From BB31 sp964582525 (lineage in GTDB: Bacteria > Pseudomonadota > Gammaproteobacteria > Beggiatoales > Beggiatoaceae): a DNA stretch of 51,838 bases. Made by a program: the position numbers and the translations under genes. The stretch is taken from assembly GCA_964582525.1 (NCBI GenBank), contig CAZOSP010000010.1, forward strand, positions 1 through 51,838, in the 5' to 3' direction. Shown one piece after another: positions 1-8,990 of the stretch (position 1 is its first letter; every line of letters begins with the position of its first letter). A model generated the notes under the pieces. The model worked only from the letters and a program-made list of their open reading frames with translations. It was not told the DNA's origin and searched no databases.

Positions 1-1101
1 GGGGTAACTGTGGGCTATTTTAACAGGGTTTTGATGCGGGCGGGAACTGCTGTGATTTTCTGCTAAAGATTCCACTTGCAAATAAGGTATTTTTGCTAAT
101 ACATCATAACTCGCTTGTTGGTTTTTCAATACATTGCGCTGACTACAAGCTTCATGCAGTGCCAGCTTCTTTTGACAAGCTTTTAACTGTAGCCTTTCAT
201 CCCAATGACGCGCAACAAAATCCATAATCTCAAACACGGGTATTTGAAATGCCGTTTCATTTTCTTCTAATTCTAAAGCGAGATCATATTCTTTTAATTG
301 ACTACCGCAGCCCGTCGCGCAATAAATAACAGCCTCAAATTCTGCTTGATTAAAACACCCACGGTTTTTCTGCATTAATTGTTTTGCCATCGCCGGCTCT
401 CCATTGTGATAATGAATCGCCCCGCAGCATACCTGTTGCGGAGGAACGCTCACCGCATACCCCAAAGCATTCAACACTTGAATCGCTGACTCTAAAGTTG
501 TTCTATCAAAAGCCTCAGAAATGCAGCCGGTAAACAAAGCCAGCGTACCTTTAGCCGCAGCAACGGGATAAAATGTCGATAAAGCATCGCGCACCGGTGG
601 TCGTGCTAGTCGCTCTGCGTGATTTAATTTCAGCAACTTTACTAACCCAGACTGTCGCGCCCACCAACGCATTCCGCTTAAATGGTAAACAGACAACAGG
701 GGCAATAGGCGTTTTAAGTGTCGCTTATTTTCAATCAAATGTAATGCAAATTTAGCATACATGCTTTTTGATTGATGTTCGCCAAGCTGATGTTGTGCCT
801 TATCAAATAATTCTGCATAACTCATTTGACTTGGACAAACTGCTTCACAAGCACGGCATTGTAAGCAATTATTCAAATGTTCAATCGTGTCATTATCAAC
901 ATTGGCTGCTTCTAATACTAACTTGCTTAAAGTACGGATACGCTGGCGAGGGCTTTCTTTTTCATCCTTAGAAAGTTGATAAGTTGGACAGTTTTTTAAG
1001 CAAACACCACAACTCATACACTCCATAGGACTAGGCACCATCGGTCTAGCAATTGCGCCGTCATCCGTCTGGGTAAATTCATCCATCATAAAATCAAACA
1101 T
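1..1101 (-). CDS. glcF: GlcF-type (Fe-S) oxidoreductase subunit, 3' end cut by window edge
   Basis: The frame is open from ATG 1101 to the window edge: 367 codons with no stop, so the C-terminus is missing. An AGGA ribosome site lies 7-8 bases before the ATG. The N-terminal third has two ferredoxin-type cysteine sets, CMSCGVCLKNCPTYQL and CLQCRACEAVCPS. Later come the cysteine-rich motifs FTGC, CCGAIHYH and ATGCGSQLKEY, in the same order and spacing as in GlcF, the iron-sulfur subunit of glycolate oxidase, which passes electrons from the flavin subunits to the membrane pool. GlcD and GlcE would lie outside the window, so the substrate is not proven; a lactate or other 2-hydroxyacid dehydrogenase is possible. 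The gene is divergent from alaS. Confidence 0.85.
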   Translation of the reverse strand, partial: MFDFMMDEFTQTDDGAIARPMVPSPMECMSCGVCLKNCPTYQLSKDEKESPRQRIRTLSKLVLEAANVDNDTIEHLNNCLQCRACEAVCPSQMSYAELFDKAQHQLGEHQSKSMYAKFALHLIENKRHLKRLLPLLSVYHLSGMRWWARQSGLVKLLKLNHAERLARPPVRDALSTFYPVAAAKGTLALFTGCISEAFDRTTLESAIQVLNALGYAVSVPPQQVCCGAIHYHNGEPAMAKQLMQKNRGCFNQAEFEAVIYCATGCGSQLKEYDLALELEENETAFQIPVFEIMDFVARHWDERLQLKACQKKLALHEACSQRNVLKNQQASYDVLAKIPYLQVESLAENHSSSRPHQNPVKIAHSYP

Positions 1102-1173
1102 ATAAAATCCTTGACTATTGTCATGCTGCCGCGTTCAAAGTAAATGCCTTGCAAAGCCGTCCGTGCAGGGGCA

Positions 1174-1202
1174 GGCTGACTTGGAAGTCAGCCGCTCCCA
1201 GC
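1174..1202. repeat. intergenic hairpin, related to the one at 39237
   Basis: GGCTGACTT and AAGTCAGCC form a 9-bp stem with a two-base loop (1174-1193), followed by GCTCCCAGCG. The reverse complement begins CGCTGGGAGCGGCTGAC, which recurs at 39237-39253. It lies in the 280-bp gap between the divergent glcF-like gene and alaS, where I see no other gene. Confidence 0.6.
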
Positions 1203-1381
1203 GGTGCTAACGCCCAAGTCTTAAGTTAATAGCAGTGAGCAACGTAGCCTAGCATCTGCCTATGGGCTAAGATGTCTAGTTGCGCTCGCGCTTTAGCAAT
1301 TTCGCAAAACTGTGTATAGTTTTTCTAAATTTAGCATTTTAATATACCTTTTTTTAGCTTTTCAGCCCCAAGTGTAAAACT

Positions 1382-4021
1382 ATGAACCAAAAACTCCCTC
1401 ACAGCACCGCCGAGATTCGCCAAGCGTTTCTCGACTACTTCGCTTCCAAACAACACCCGATCGTCGCCAGTTCGCCGCTGGTGCCGGGCAATGACCCCAC
1501 CTTGCTATTTACTAACGCCGGCATGGTGCAGTTCAAAGACACCTTTTTGGGCTTAGAACAACGCAGTTACAGCCGTGCTACCACCTGCCAACGCTGCGTG
1601 CGGGCGGGCGGCAAGCATAATGACTTGGAAAACGTCGGCTACACGGCACGCCATCACACCTTTTTTGAAATGCTCGGCAATTTTAGTTTTGGCGATTATT
1701 TCAAACGCGATGCGATTCATTTTGCGTGGGAATTTCTCACCCAAGTGTTGGGCTTACCGCAGGAAAAACTCTGGATCACTGTGTATAAAGATGATGATGA
1801 AGCCGCTGATATTTGGCTCAAAGAGATCGGCGCGTCGTCTGCGCGTTTCTCGCGCTGCGGCGAAAAAGACAATTTCTGGAGCATGGGCGAGACAGGTCCT
1901 TGCGGTCCTTGTAGCGAGATTTTTTACGATCACGGCGCAGACATCTGGGGCGGACCGCCGGGCAGCGCGGAAGAAGACGGTGACCGCTACATCGAAATCT
2001 GGAATCTGGTGTTCATGCAGTATAACCGCGATGCGGACGGCAAGCTGACACCGCTGCCCGCACCGTCGGTAGACACGGGGATGGGCTTAGAACGCCTCGC
2101 GGCGGTGCTGCAAGGGGTGCATAGCAATTACGACATTGATTTATTTCAAAAAGTGCTGAAAGCCACTGCCGCGATAGCCGAGATTACGGACTTAAACCAC
2201 GCCTCGCTGCGCGTTATCGCCGATCATATCCGCTCTTGCGCTTTTTTGATTATTGATGGCGTAGTGCCGTCCAACGAGGGACGCGGCTATGTGCTGCGCC
2301 GCATTATCCGCCGCGCCGTGCGGCATGGACACAAGCTGGGCATCACCGAAGCCTTTTTCTACAAACTGGTTGCCACACTAGACGCGGAAATGGGCGAAGC
2401 TTACCCGGAACTGCGCAAATCCGCGTCCGTCGCCGAGCGCGTTATCCGCCAAGAAGAAGAACGCTTTGCCGAGACTCTTGATCACGGCATGAAAATCCTC
2501 GAACAAGCGATTGTGGAACTCAAAGGCACGGAAATTCCGGGCAGTCTGGTATTCAAACTTTACGACACCTACGGCTTCCCCACCGATTTAACCGCTGACA
2601 TCGCCCGCGAGCGACAACTCACCCTAGACATGAGCGGCTTTGAACAAGAAATGAATGCGCAACGAGAACGCGCCCGTGCTGCCAGTCATTTCAGCATGGA
2701 CATCAGCGGCGACGGTGCCACCCTTGAGTGTCAAACGGCTTTCATCGGCTACAACGGCTTAAGCGGGCAGTCGCAAGTCATCGCTCTATTCCGCGACCAG
2801 CAAGCCGTAGAAACTCTCAAAGCGGGCGACAGCGGACAAGTCATCCTCGCCGCCACGCCCTTTTACGGCGAATCCGGCGGACAAGTGGGCGACAGCGGCA
2901 TTTTGCACAGCGGCGAGGCACTGTTTCGCGTCACTGACACGCAAAAACACGGACACGCCCATCTTCACCTCGGCACACTCGAAAGCGGCACAATGCACCT
3001 TGGCGACACCCTCAGCGCGCAAGTCAATGCTGAGCAACGCGCCGCCACCGTCCGCCACCACTCCGCCACCCACCTGCTACACGCCGCCCTGCGCAGTGTG
3101 TTGGGCGATCACGTCAAACAAAAAGGCTCGCTGGTCAATCCCAAACGCCTGCGTTTTGACTTTTCCCACTTTGAACCCATTAACGCCGAGCAACTCAACA
3201 GCATTGAGCGCATGGTCAACCAACAAATTCTTATCAACGCGGCAGTTGAAACGCGCTTAATGAAACTCGAAGAGGCGATGGGCAGCGGTGCTATGGCACT
3301 GTTTGGCGAAAAATACGCCGATGAGGTGCGCGTCTTGTCTATGGGTGGCATGTTGGAGTCTGGGCAAAAGTTTTCCGTCGAACTCTGCGGTGGCACGCAT
3401 GTCAAACAAGTGGGCGACATCGGTTTATTCAAAATCATCAGCGAAACCGGTGTTGCCGCCGGTGTGCGCCGCATTGAAGCGATCAGCGGTGCCGTCGCGC
3501 TCGATTGGGTGGAGGACACCGAAGCCAAACTCTGGCGTTTAGCCCGCTTGCTAAAAAGCGACCCCAACCAGTTAGAAGAACGCATCCAGCAACTACTCGA
3601 ACAACTCAAAAGCGGCGAGAAAACCCTTCAGCAACTACAAAACAAGCTCGCCCGCTCGCAAGGCGATGATCTGCTCTCGCAAGCGGTGGATATCCACGGC
3701 ATTAAAGTTCTCGCCGCTAAACTCGACGGCGTAGAAGCTAAAGGCTTGCGCGATTTGCTGGATCAATTCAAAAGCAAGCTCGGCACTTGTGCCGTGGTGC
3801 TGGCGGTGGTTAATGAAGATAAAGTCAGCCTAGCCGCAGGTGTCAGCAAAGACGCGCTTGAGCGCGTAAAAGCCGGCGAACTGGTCAATCATGTTGCGCA
3901 GCAAATTGGCGGCAAAGGCGGCGGTCGCCCTGACATGGCACAAGCCGGCGGCAATAATCCAGCGGCGTTAGCGGGCGCCTTGGAGAGTGTGAAGGGGTGG
4001 GTTGAAGAAAAACTGCATTGA
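1382..4021 (+). CDS. alaS: alanine--tRNA ligase
   Basis: Full-length class II alanyl-tRNA synthetase, 879 aa, the family's usual length. It charges tRNA-Ala and hydrolyses mischarged Ser- and Gly-tRNA-Ala. The N-terminal catalytic core starts with the family's FLDYFASKQHPIVASSPLVP region. The editing domain has the zinc-site residues H560 and H564 (HSATH) and C669 and H673 (CGGTH). The C-terminal domain ends with the glycine-rich GGKGGGRPDMAQAGG typical of AlaS. No strong Shine-Dalgarno precedes ATG 1382, but the start fits the family's N-terminus. It is a single gene; a hairpin repeat follows 12 bp after the stop. Confidence 0.99.
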   Translation: MNQKLPHSTAEIRQAFLDYFASKQHPIVASSPLVPGNDPTLLFTNAGMVQFKDTFLGLEQRSYSRATTCQRCVRAGGKHNDLENVGYTARHHTFFEMLGNFSFGDYFKRDAIHFAWEFLTQVLGLPQEKLWITVYKDDDEAADIWLKEIGASSARFSRCGEKDNFWSMGETGPCGPCSEIFYDHGADIWGGPPGSAEEDGDRYIEIWNLVFMQYNRDADGKLTPLPAPSVDTGMGLERLAAVLQGVHSNYDIDLFQKVLKATAAIAEITDLNHASLRVIADHIRSCAFLIIDGVVPSNEGRGYVLRRIIRRAVRHGHKLGITEAFFYKLVATLDAEMGEAYPELRKSASVAERVIRQEEERFAETLDHGMKILEQAIVELKGTEIPGSLVFKLYDTYGFPTDLTADIARERQLTLDMSGFEQEMNAQRERARAASHFSMDISGDGATLECQTAFIGYNGLSGQSQVIALFRDQQAVETLKAGDSGQVILAATPFYGESGGQVGDSGILHSGEALFRVTDTQKHGHAHLHLGTLESGTMHLGDTLSAQVNAEQRAATVRHHSATHLLHAALRSVLGDHVKQKGSLVNPKRLRFDFSHFEPINAEQLNSIERMVNQQILINAAVETRLMKLEEAMGSGAMALFGEKYADEVRVLSMGGMLESGQKFSVELCGGTHVKQVGDIGLFKIISETGVAAGVRRIEAISGAVALDWVEDTEAKLWRLARLLKSDPNQLEERIQQLLEQLKSGEKTLQQLQNKLARSQGDDLLSQAVDIHGIKVLAAKLDGVEAKGLRDLLDQFKSKLGTCAVVLAVVNEDKVSLAAGVSKDALERVKAGELVNHVAQQIGGKGGGRPDMAQAGGNNPAALAGALESVKGWVEEKLH

Positions 4022-4033
4022 TTGCTAGAAGTT

Positions 4034-4074
4034 GTAGTGTGCTTCGACATCTTTTCGTCGAAGCACGCGGGATG
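4034..4074. repeat. hairpin repeat family A, copy 1
   Basis: GTGCTTCGAC (4039-4048) and GTCGAAGCAC (4057-4066) make a perfect 10-bp stem. Flanking bases GTA and GCGGGATG are also conserved in the second copy at 17282-17323, so the repeat unit is about 41 bp. It lies just after alaS and may act as a transcription end or mRNA-stabilising hairpin, although no T-run follows. Confidence 0.8.
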
Positions 4075-4084
4075 CTGGCTGTTA

Positions 4085-4127
4085 GTACAGACCGCATTTC
4101 CAAGTGGCACTTGGGAACGAGGGCATA
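4085..4127. repeat. repeat family F, copy 1 (TTGGGAACGAGG element)
   Basis: Contains GTACAGACCGCA followed by an inverted repeat, CCAAGTG and CACTTGG, then GAACGAGGG. Related copies lie at 46393-46448 (longer, opposite strand), 50800-50824 and 51762-51794. This copy lacks the internal segment of the 46 kb copy, so it looks like a deletion form. Confidence 0.75.
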
Positions 4128-4160
4128 AAACATTCTGTTTTTTACATGAGGAGACTAGAA

Positions 4161-5315
4161 ATGCAAAACTTTAAACGTGCGCAAGCTGCGCTGCTGTGTA
4201 GCACCCTGTTATTAGGCGGCTGCGGTGAGGATGCGGCAACAAGCAGTACGGACGCGCAGGCGGTTAAGGTCGAACAAAAAACCTACGCATGGAAAATGGT
4301 CAGCACTTGGCCACCTAATTTTCCGGTGTTCCAAGAGGGCGTAGATCGCTTTGCCGACAGTGTTGAAACCATGAGCGCCGGTCGCTTGAAAATCAAAGTT
4401 TTTGCGGGCGGCGAACTGGTGCCCGCCCTGCAAACCTTTGATGCCGTTTCACAAGGCACGGTCGAACTCGGACACGGCGCGGCTTATTACTGGGCAGGCA
4501 GAGTCCCGGCTGCACAATTTATGTCCGCAGTGCCTTTTGGCATGAACGCCAGCGGCATGAATGCTTGGTTTTACGGCGGCGATGGCTTAAAACTTTGGCA
4601 CGAACTCTACAAGCCCTTCAATCTCGTGCCTTTTCCGGTGGGCAATACGGGCGTACAAATGGGCGGCTGGTTTAACCAAAAAATCGATACTGTTGAAGAC
4701 CTTAAAGGGCTGAAAATGCGTATTCCGGGTCTGGGCGGCAAAGTGCTATCAAAAGCCGGCGGCACTCCCGTTTTGCTTGCCGGCGGTGAAATTTATACGT
4801 CGCTGGAGCGCGGCAATATTGACGCAACCGAGTGGGTAGGACCTTACCATGACAAGCGTCTAGGCTTGCACCGTGCAGCGAAATATTACTACACACCGGG
4901 CTGGCACGAACCCGGTACCGCCTTAGAACTGATCGTCAATCAAGCCGCTTGGGACAGTCTCACGCCGGATTTGCAAAAAATCATTGAAGAAGCGGCAATG
5001 GCAACCAATCAGTGGATGTACACCCAATTTGAAACCTTGAACTTAAACGCGCTGCGTGAGTTACTGGCAGACAAAAACGTGGCAGTGTTGAGCTTTCCGT
5101 CTGAAGTGTTAGCCGAGTTGAAAAAACTGACCGATGAAGTGCTGGCAGAAGAAGCGGCGAAAAGCGAAGATTTCAAACGAGTGTATGAGAACTACGCCGC
5201 CTTTGCGGCTGATAATGATGTATGGAAAACCTTATCAGAAATAAGCTATTACAATGCAACACACCCCAATGTTTCTATGGGTGTGCAGAGAGTGCTGAAG
5301 GATGTGCTGCAATGA
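4161..5315 (+). CDS. TRAP transporter periplasmic solute-binding lipoprotein (DctP family)
   Basis: I chose ATG 4161 over the in-frame ATG 4104 because GAGGAG lies at 4148-4153 and because the protein then begins with a short hydrophobic segment ending in a lipobox, LLLGGC (Cys21). The mature 360-residue part is a DctP-fold binding protein: an early KMVSTWPP segment, GELVPALQTFDAVSQG, the ligand-contact region GLKMRIPG, and GGEIYTSLERGNIDATEW. Such proteins deliver carboxylates, often 2-oxoacids, to a DctQM membrane pair. No DctQ or DctM gene is adjacent, so it is an orphan here. Most family members are soluble periplasmic proteins; membrane anchoring by lipid is a minor oddity. Confidence 0.92.
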   Translation: MQNFKRAQAALLCSTLLLGGCGEDAATSSTDAQAVKVEQKTYAWKMVSTWPPNFPVFQEGVDRFADSVETMSAGRLKIKVFAGGELVPALQTFDAVSQGTVELGHGAAYYWAGRVPAAQFMSAVPFGMNASGMNAWFYGGDGLKLWHELYKPFNLVPFPVGNTGVQMGGWFNQKIDTVEDLKGLKMRIPGLGGKVLSKAGGTPVLLAGGEIYTSLERGNIDATEWVGPYHDKRLGLHRAAKYYYTPGWHEPGTALELIVNQAAWDSLTPDLQKIIEEAAMATNQWMYTQFETLNLNALRELLADKNVAVLSFPSEVLAELKKLTDEVLAEEAAKSEDFKRVYENYAAFAADNDVWKTLSEISYYNATHPNVSMGVQRVLKDVLQ

Positions 5316-5356
5316 TGTTAATCATAGTGTCGCGTGCGTTTTCTCTTTAGCTCAAA

Positions 5357-5442
5357 CGGTCAGCGTTTGCAGCCCTCTCAGTAAAAACCCGACAGCTCTT
5401 CAATATCTGTCAGGGTTTGCACGGAGGGGCTGAACGGTTACG
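5357..5442. repeat. repeat family B, copy 1
   Basis: About 86 bp holding an imperfect stem, AAACCCGACAG and CTGTCAGGGTTT, flanked by CAGTAAAA on the left and by CGGTTACG on the right. Copies at 21455-21535 and 39159-39220 share the CAGTAAAAACC left part, the CAGGTTTTGGCG-like right part and the terminal GTGAACGGTTAC. A stripped-down relative is the hairpin at 29599-29623. Confidence 0.8.
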
Positions 5443-5472
5443 TCTAACGTATAGAATTTTAAGAGGTTGCCA

Positions 5473-7017
5473 ATGAAAAAATACGCTCGGCACTTTTTGC
5501 TGGAAGATTCCCGTCAACTGGAAGGCATTAAACAGCAACTGGCGGGGTTAATGTCACTCAAAGAAAATCCGCAGCAAACGCAGCAGTGCGTGTATTACGA
5601 CAGCTTTGATTGGCGACTGTATAAAAAGCAAAAACTGCTGGTGGCAGAACCGAATGACAGTGGCGCGGTTTTATATACCGAAAACCTTCTCTCAGGCAAG
5701 CGTAGCAAGCCTTTACAGGTGTCTGAAATGCCGCGTTTTGCGTGGGATTTACCCGACAGCGCATGGCGCGATAACTTAGATGCCTGGCTGGAAATGCGAA
5801 CATTGTTGCCACAATTAGAAGCCCGTATTCAGCAGCGATCTTGGACGTTACTGGAGGCAGGGCAAAAACGTCTGTTTGTGCATCTGTCTCTGCCGCAGTT
5901 GGCAGGAAGCGAAAAAAAACTTCCTATTTTTATCAGCTTGCAGCCGCTCAAAGGCGAAAACAAGGCGGCTCGCCAAGTCAGCGAATTTTTACAGCAAACA
6001 CTCGGTTTGCCCAGCGAAGAAACGCCCTTAGCCGTACATTTGCTCAAACACAGCGAAAAACAGCCGGGCTGTTATAGCAGTAAACTGAATTTATCCTTAC
6101 AGCCCGACATGCCCGCTAATCAAGCGGCGAAAGCTATTTTCAAAACCCTGCTGGCAATTTTGCGCGACAATGAAGCAGGCATTAAAGATGACTTGGATTC
6201 CGAATTTCTGCATGATTATCGTGTTGCTGTGCGGCGCACTCGCACTGCTTTGACGCAACTCCCGGATGTATTGCCGAAAGGTATCATAGAGCGAATGCGT
6301 AAGCGTTTTGCGCAACTCGGACAAATCACCACACCCACCCGCGATTTAGATGTCTATTTGCTCAAGTTTGCCGATTATCGCGCCCTCTTGCCTGCCCACA
6401 CACAAGCGGATTTAGCCCCGCTGTATGCTTATTTACAGCAACAACGCACTGTGCAATTAGGGCGTTTGCAGCAGTATTTGAAAACCGCTACGCACAAAAA
6501 ATTTATCCACGACTGGCAGACTTTTCTCAACGCGCCCACCCGTCCACATCATTTGCTGGTCAATTCAGCGCGTCCTATCAAAGATTTGGCGAATGAACGC
6601 ATTTGCAAAGCTTACCGCAAAATCTTACAACAGGGCATGAGCATTAAGCCCAGTTCACCCGCCACAGCACTGCATGAACTGCGTAAACAGGGCAAAAAGC
6701 TACGTTACTTGTTAGAGTTTTTCCAAAACCTGTACGCCCCCAAAGAGATCAACAAATTGCTCAAAATTTTGAAAAATTTGCAGGAAAATCTAGGCGATAT
6801 TCAAGATTATGAGGTGCAAGCCGTGTATTTGCGCCAAATTGCCACAGAATTGGATAATCAACAGACTTCAACAGCCACGCTGTTGGCGATGGGCATGTTG
6901 GTCGGGCAGTTAGAGCAGTTACAGCAGCAAGCCCGCGATGAATTTGCGCAACGCTTTGCAGACTTTGCCCGCAAGCCGCATCAACAGCTATTTGCTGACT
7001 TGTGCAAATGCGCTTAG
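5473..7017 (+). CDS. CHAD domain protein with degenerate CYTH-like N-terminus
   Basis: ATG 5473 follows AAGAGG (5461-5466) by six bases, which favours it over the in-frame TTG 5467; the product is 514 aa. From about residue 220 to the end is a CHAD domain, an alpha-helical histidine-rich module that binds polyphosphate and often sits on polyphosphate granules. Its two half-repeats carry HDYRVAVRRTRTAL (from His247) and HELRKQGKKLRYLLEFF (from His401). The first 200 residues look like a decayed CYTH fold (YYDSFDWRLYKKQKLLV) without the usual ExExK signature, so I infer no triphosphatase activity. No exopolyphosphatase or polyphosphate kinase gene is adjacent. Confidence 0.85.
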   Translation: MKKYARHFLLEDSRQLEGIKQQLAGLMSLKENPQQTQQCVYYDSFDWRLYKKQKLLVAEPNDSGAVLYTENLLSGKRSKPLQVSEMPRFAWDLPDSAWRDNLDAWLEMRTLLPQLEARIQQRSWTLLEAGQKRLFVHLSLPQLAGSEKKLPIFISLQPLKGENKAARQVSEFLQQTLGLPSEETPLAVHLLKHSEKQPGCYSSKLNLSLQPDMPANQAAKAIFKTLLAILRDNEAGIKDDLDSEFLHDYRVAVRRTRTALTQLPDVLPKGIIERMRKRFAQLGQITTPTRDLDVYLLKFADYRALLPAHTQADLAPLYAYLQQQRTVQLGRLQQYLKTATHKKFIHDWQTFLNAPTRPHHLLVNSARPIKDLANERICKAYRKILQQGMSIKPSSPATALHELRKQGKKLRYLLEFFQNLYAPKEINKLLKILKNLQENLGDIQDYEVQAVYLRQIATELDNQQTSTATLLAMGMLVGQLEQLQQQARDEFAQRFADFARKPHQQLFADLCKCA

Positions 7018-7170
7018 GGATGGGCATTCCATAATGCCCGAAACTCGAATCCTTTAGGTGTTGAAAACCTGCTTTCTGGTATTATCTTGCGCTCATTCCT
7101 TAAACGGCAAATCTTGTTTTGCCACTTGGTAAAAGATTTAACCGCCCGTATGTTAGGCTTAATGCAGCCA

Positions 7171-7203
7171 AAACCTTCTAGGTTTTGAAAACCTAGAAGG
7201 TTT
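7171..7203. repeat. perfect 33-bp palindrome, repeat family E
   Basis: Arms AAACCTTCTAGGTTTT and AAAACCTAGAAGGTTT around a single G. Diverged relatives with the same CTAGG core lie at 42161-42240, 44591-44670 and 23611-23631. The rest of the 225-bp gap between the CHAD and LON-domain genes shows no gene. Confidence 0.8.
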
Positions 7204-7242
7204 ATTCACGCTAAGAATCAAGCGATTTAACCACGAGCGATC

Positions 7243-7824
7243 ATGAGCATCACGACCATCCCCTTGTTTCCCCTCAATACTGTGCTATTCCCCGGCGGAC
7301 TGCTGCCCTTGCGCGTTTTTGAGCCGCGTTATTTAGACATGGTGAGTGCCTGTGCGCGCAACGCTTCGGGTTTTGGCGTGTGCTTAATCAGTGTCGGGCA
7401 AGAAGTAGGGGCGGCGGCGGAAATCCACGCGGTCGGCACTGTGGCACGCATTATAGATTTTGAGCAGCGAGAGGATGGCTTGCTAGGCATTATGAGCATG
7501 GGCGAGCAACGCTTTCAGGTGCAAAAAACTGGGCTACAAGCCAATCAATTATTGATCGGCGAAGTAGCGTTGTTGCCCAATGAAAAAGCCGTCGCCATGC
7601 CCGCCGCCTGCCGTCCGCTGGCGGATATGCTGGAAGCCTTTATGGTGCGCATTGGCGGACATTACGCCCAATTACCCGCAGACTATGATAATGCCTCTTG
7701 GGTCAGCCAACGCTTGACCGAGCTATTACCCATCCCCTTGTTAGAGCGCCAGCAATGGCTAGAAAGCGATGATCCGCTGGCGCGTCTATCCCACATACAA
7801 GCCACTTTGCAACGCTTAGAATGA
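7243..7824 (+). CDS. stand-alone LON substrate-binding domain protein
   Basis: 193 aa. The opening TTIPLFPLNTVLFPGGLLPLRVFEPRYLDMV is the hallmark of the N-terminal substrate-recognition domain of Lon proteases. There is no AAA+ or serine-lysine protease part, so the protein cannot be a protease by itself. Free-standing members of this family are common in proteobacteria and their role is not established. It stands alone, with repeats on both sides. The fold assignment is firm; the function is not. Confidence 0.9.
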   Translation: MSITTIPLFPLNTVLFPGGLLPLRVFEPRYLDMVSACARNASGFGVCLISVGQEVGAAAEIHAVGTVARIIDFEQREDGLLGIMSMGEQRFQVQKTGLQANQLLIGEVALLPNEKAVAMPAACRPLADMLEAFMVRIGGHYAQLPADYDNASWVSQRLTELLPIPLLERQQWLESDDPLARLSHIQATLQRLE

Positions 7825-7995
7825 GCTTGAGTCTGTTGATTGATGGTCTGCTTTGCAGGTTGCTAATCGCCAGCAGCGCGGCTGACGGTGATCCCAGCGA
7901 TAACCTACCTAGCGCGTGACAGACCATTTAAGCTTCGCAAAACGTCGGAAAAAGGTACAATATCAGTCACAGTCCGCTGGCGCAGAATATACTGC

Positions 7996-8102
7996 CCCGC
8001 CTGAAACTGCTCTCAGGAATTTTGATTAAGTACTTAGAAACCAAGTATTTGCAGCAAACTTGATAAAGCAAAAAATGCGGTTTCTGGCGGCTATGAGTAT
8101 AA
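7996..8102 (+). repeat. repeat family C, copy 1 (about 105 bp)
   Basis: Starts CCCGCCTGAAAC, has a small CCTGA/TCAGG hairpin, then an AT-rich centre containing TTGCAG and AAAGCAAAAAA, and ends CGGCTATGAGTATAA. Full copies occur at 21568-21669 (same strand) and 27010-27114 (opposite strand), with a truncated end at 17345-17378. Copies 1 and 2 each end about 45-50 bp before the start codon of a hypothetical gene. The preceding 7825-7995 shows nothing else I can support. Confidence 0.8.
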
Positions 8103-8146
8103 CCAACCAGCTCAATAAAATTTACACTATTTCGCGGAGGTTTGGC

Positions 8147-8986
8147 ATGGGATACCTTGACCAACTCAAACAACAAGCCGCTCAAGTTAAAGCCCAAGAG
8201 ATGGCAGAAGGGCGTAACGAAGCGCAAATTAAAGAAAAATTCGAGCATGTTGTGCTGCCTACTATGGAGAAATTGTATCTGTATATGCACGAAATGACAC
8301 AACAACTTAATTACATAAAACCAGACACCTTTGTGAGTTATGACCTCAAAGGTTACGGCAGTTACGATAACTTAAATCAAAATGAATACATTTTAGGCGG
8401 TTATGATAAAGAAAAAAATGAGTTCTTTGTCCGTGCTTTTTGTCACGCGCCGCGTAAAGTGCGTTTTGATCTTAAAGAACAAAACGAAGTGGAGCCGCAA
8501 AAAAATTATTTTTGGAAAAACAATATTCCTTTCAAATGGGGGCAAAGCGTGGACAACCGCCAACGCTTTGTGAAAGCCACCTTTGAATTGCAGGGACAAA
8601 TCATCATTGAATTTACTTTTTCTGCGGAATACCAGCATTCAGCAATTAAGCTCAATGTGCGTAATTTTGAAGAAATCGGACAAAAAGAGTATTTAATTCG
8701 TCCCGAAGACATCACCGATGCGTTTCTCGACAAACTCGCCATGTATATTACCCGCACGGATGCCGAACCCATCTTAAAACCCTTTGAAGTCGGTTCAATT
8801 TGGGGGCATATTAATGCTGATCCGAAAGAAAAACTACGGCAACAAATTCTCGAAGAAATGAAAGCCAAAGAACAAGCAGAAAAAGCAACCCGTGCTGCTG
8901 CACCTAAGCCTTCAACAAGCACACCTAAACCCACAGAAAAAGAAAAAAAAGGTGGTTTATTAGGCGGACTGTTTGGAAAGAAATAA
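8147..8986 (+). CDS. hypothetical protein with Gly/Lys-rich C-terminal tail
   Basis: ATG 8147 is set by CGGAGG at 8135-8140 and gives 279 aa; longer in-frame starts lack a ribosome site. No family recognised. No signal peptide or membrane segment is visible, so it is probably cytoplasmic. The N-terminal 50 residues are helical and charged, residues 60-210 look like a mixed alpha/beta domain, and residues 225-279 are a Lys/Glu/Ala/Pro-rich linker ending GGLLGGLFGKK. A tail of that type might bind a membrane or a partner, which is inference only. It ends 4 bp before aguB, so the two may be co-transcribed. A family C repeat sits just upstream. Confidence 0.75.
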   Translation: MGYLDQLKQQAAQVKAQEMAEGRNEAQIKEKFEHVVLPTMEKLYLYMHEMTQQLNYIKPDTFVSYDLKGYGSYDNLNQNEYILGGYDKEKNEFFVRAFCHAPRKVRFDLKEQNEVEPQKNYFWKNNIPFKWGQSVDNRQRFVKATFELQGQIIIEFTFSAEYQHSAIKLNVRNFEEIGQKEYLIRPEDITDAFLDKLAMYITRTDAEPILKPFEVGSIWGHINADPKEKLRQQILEEMKAKEQAEKATRAAAPKPSTSTPKPTEKEKKGGLLGGLFGKK

Positions 8987-8990
8987 ACCC

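Noticed and set aside
573..971. Plus-strand open frames of 60-67 codons
   Set aside because: They are antisense to the well-supported GlcF-like gene and show no family features or ribosome sites.
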